Shown here: positions 63,882-64,000 of the stretch, piece after piece
How positions within the stretch are numbered: the stretch's first letter is position 1
How the letters are laid out: each line of letters begins with the position of its first letter
Source: Auanema rhodensis
Lineage: Eukaryota > Nematoda > Chromadorea > Rhabditida > Rhabditidae
DNA: 64,000 nucleotides
Reading direction: 5' to 3'
Assembly (NCBI GenBank): GCA_964057225.1
Contig: OZ059897.1
Span: forward strand, 20,212,001 to 20,276,000
The notes under the pieces: generated by a model
What the model saw: only the letters and a program-made list of their open reading frames with translations
What the model was told of the DNA's origin: nothing
Database searches by the model: none
Program-made: the position numbers and the translations under genes

Positions 63882-64000
63882 TAACACAGATCGACGCAGC
63901 TTAAAAATCCGCATCGAATGCACTATACTACATTGAGAAACGCTTAATACAAAAATTAGTTATGATCGTTTGAAAAATGATGCATTAGTGTATGTTGAGT
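63882..64000 (+). repeat. Partial monomer cut by the window edge
   Basis: The first 119 bases of a TGAGA-head monomer end inside the 111-138 inverted repeat. The array clearly continues beyond the window, and the same holds on the left, where position 1 starts mid-dyad. Confidence 0.95.

Larger units (their letters stand above)
1..64000 (+). repeat. Satellite DNA array, 351-bp monomer, 182 complete copies plus one partial
   Basis: The same 351-bp unit repeats head to tail in one orientation across the entire window, with no unique sequence between copies. Starts fall at 1, 352, 703 and so on to 20710, then at 21060 + 351n to 63882. The arithmetic (63881 = 182 x 351 - 1) shows one net missing base. 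Monomers look roughly 96-100% identical by eye, with most differences at about a dozen recurrent sites. Composition is about 31% G+C in monomer 1. No transposon ends, rRNA, tRNA or histone sequence is visible. Known biology: such arrays typically form centromeric or pericentromeric heterochromatin in eukaryotes. That location is inferred here, and I do not recognise the family. Confidence 0.98.
40716..64000 (+). repeat. Right zone of the array (monomers 117-183)
   Basis: New markers appear here and multiply: GATAAAC (a240/a241, from 40716), its derivative with a249 (from 45279), c71 with t86 (CACAAATT and GATTG, from 45630), c7 (CACCGAT, from 45981), g66 (CTTAGTAC, from 47034), a109 (from 50544) and t126 (CATTTAC, from 51597). 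Left-zone types are scarce. From 45279 on, the zone is built from a small set of monomers in recurring order. The first part (40716..45278) is a mixed set with several private changes, for example a36 (CATCAAATG) and TAGTAG at 43875. Confidence 0.8.

Noticed and set aside
1-64000. CRISPR array
   Set aside because: The 351-bp unit repeats with no variable spacers, far larger than a CRISPR repeat, and there are no cas genes.
1-64000. Tandem rRNA, tRNA, histone or snRNA gene cluster
   Set aside because: No conserved rRNA or tRNA core, A/B boxes or coding sequence is present. T runs within the monomer would also stop RNA polymerase III.
1-64000. Transposable-element-derived repeat (terminal repeats, MITE or Helitron)
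   Set aside because: The dyads are internal or junction-spanning and there are no target-site duplications or insertion edges. An ancient origin from such an element cannot be excluded but is not visible.
1-64000. Telomeric or subtelomeric repeat
   Set aside because: No TTAGG, TTAGGG or similar short telomeric runs occur, and there is no degenerate boundary at either edge.

Overview
The whole 64 kb window is one uninterrupted head-to-tail satellite DNA array. It holds no gene, RNA gene, transposon or unique spacer. The repeat unit is 351 bp. Phased from the motif TAACACAGAT at position 1, there are 182 complete monomers (1..63881) and a 119-bp partial monomer (63882..64000). All copies point the same way. 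The complete monomers sum to 182 x 351 minus 1, and the single missing base is a one-A deletion in the monomer at 20710..21059. Both window edges lie inside the array, so its true length is unknown. Monomer starts are 1+351n up to 20710, then 21060+351n.

The unit is AT-rich: my hand count of monomer 1 gives 110 G+C of 351, about 31%. It has 12 CpG against about 8.6 expected, so CpG is not depleted. A long, length-constant, nearly identical satellite with local higher-order structure points to centromeric or pericentromeric heterochromatin of a eukaryote. Unmethylated AT-rich satellites of this size are common in insects, especially beetles, but I do not recognise this family and cannot name a species.

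Monomers differ at about a dozen common sites (offsets within the 351-bp unit): 53-57 (GGAAG / TAAGA / TGAGA heads), 231 A/G, 237 G/A with 244 A/C, 240-241 GG/GA/AA, 249 T/A, 253 C/T, 267 T/A, 293 T/A, 300 G/A, 312 G/T, 320 A/C and 326 G/A. Rarer markers trace individual duplications. Three zones can be seen. The left zone (1..20709) is rich in t267/a320 and g231/a326 monomers and lacks the a237/c244 family. The middle zone (20710..40715) is where the a237/c244, t253/a293 and ATAATTC/GGGTATATATG families dominate. The right zone (40716..64000) is where AA240-241, c71/t86, g66, c7 and t126 variants appear and are multiplied.

Within zones, blocks of 2 to 15 monomers recur in the same order with the same private markers. 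Some repeats carry an inserted monomer, and some monomers are hybrids. This is the expected footprint of recent unequal exchange or replication-based amplification and gene conversion. The monomer also has several dyads: a 9-bp stem with a GTGA/GTAA loop, an 11-bp inverted repeat spanning the monomer junction, a 9-bp inverted repeat at 111-138, and the palindrome TTTTTCGAAAAA. The only 63-codon reading frames are TTG-initiated by-products of a TAG-to-CAG change in a few monomers and are not credible genes. All comparisons were made by eye at marker sites, not by alignment software.
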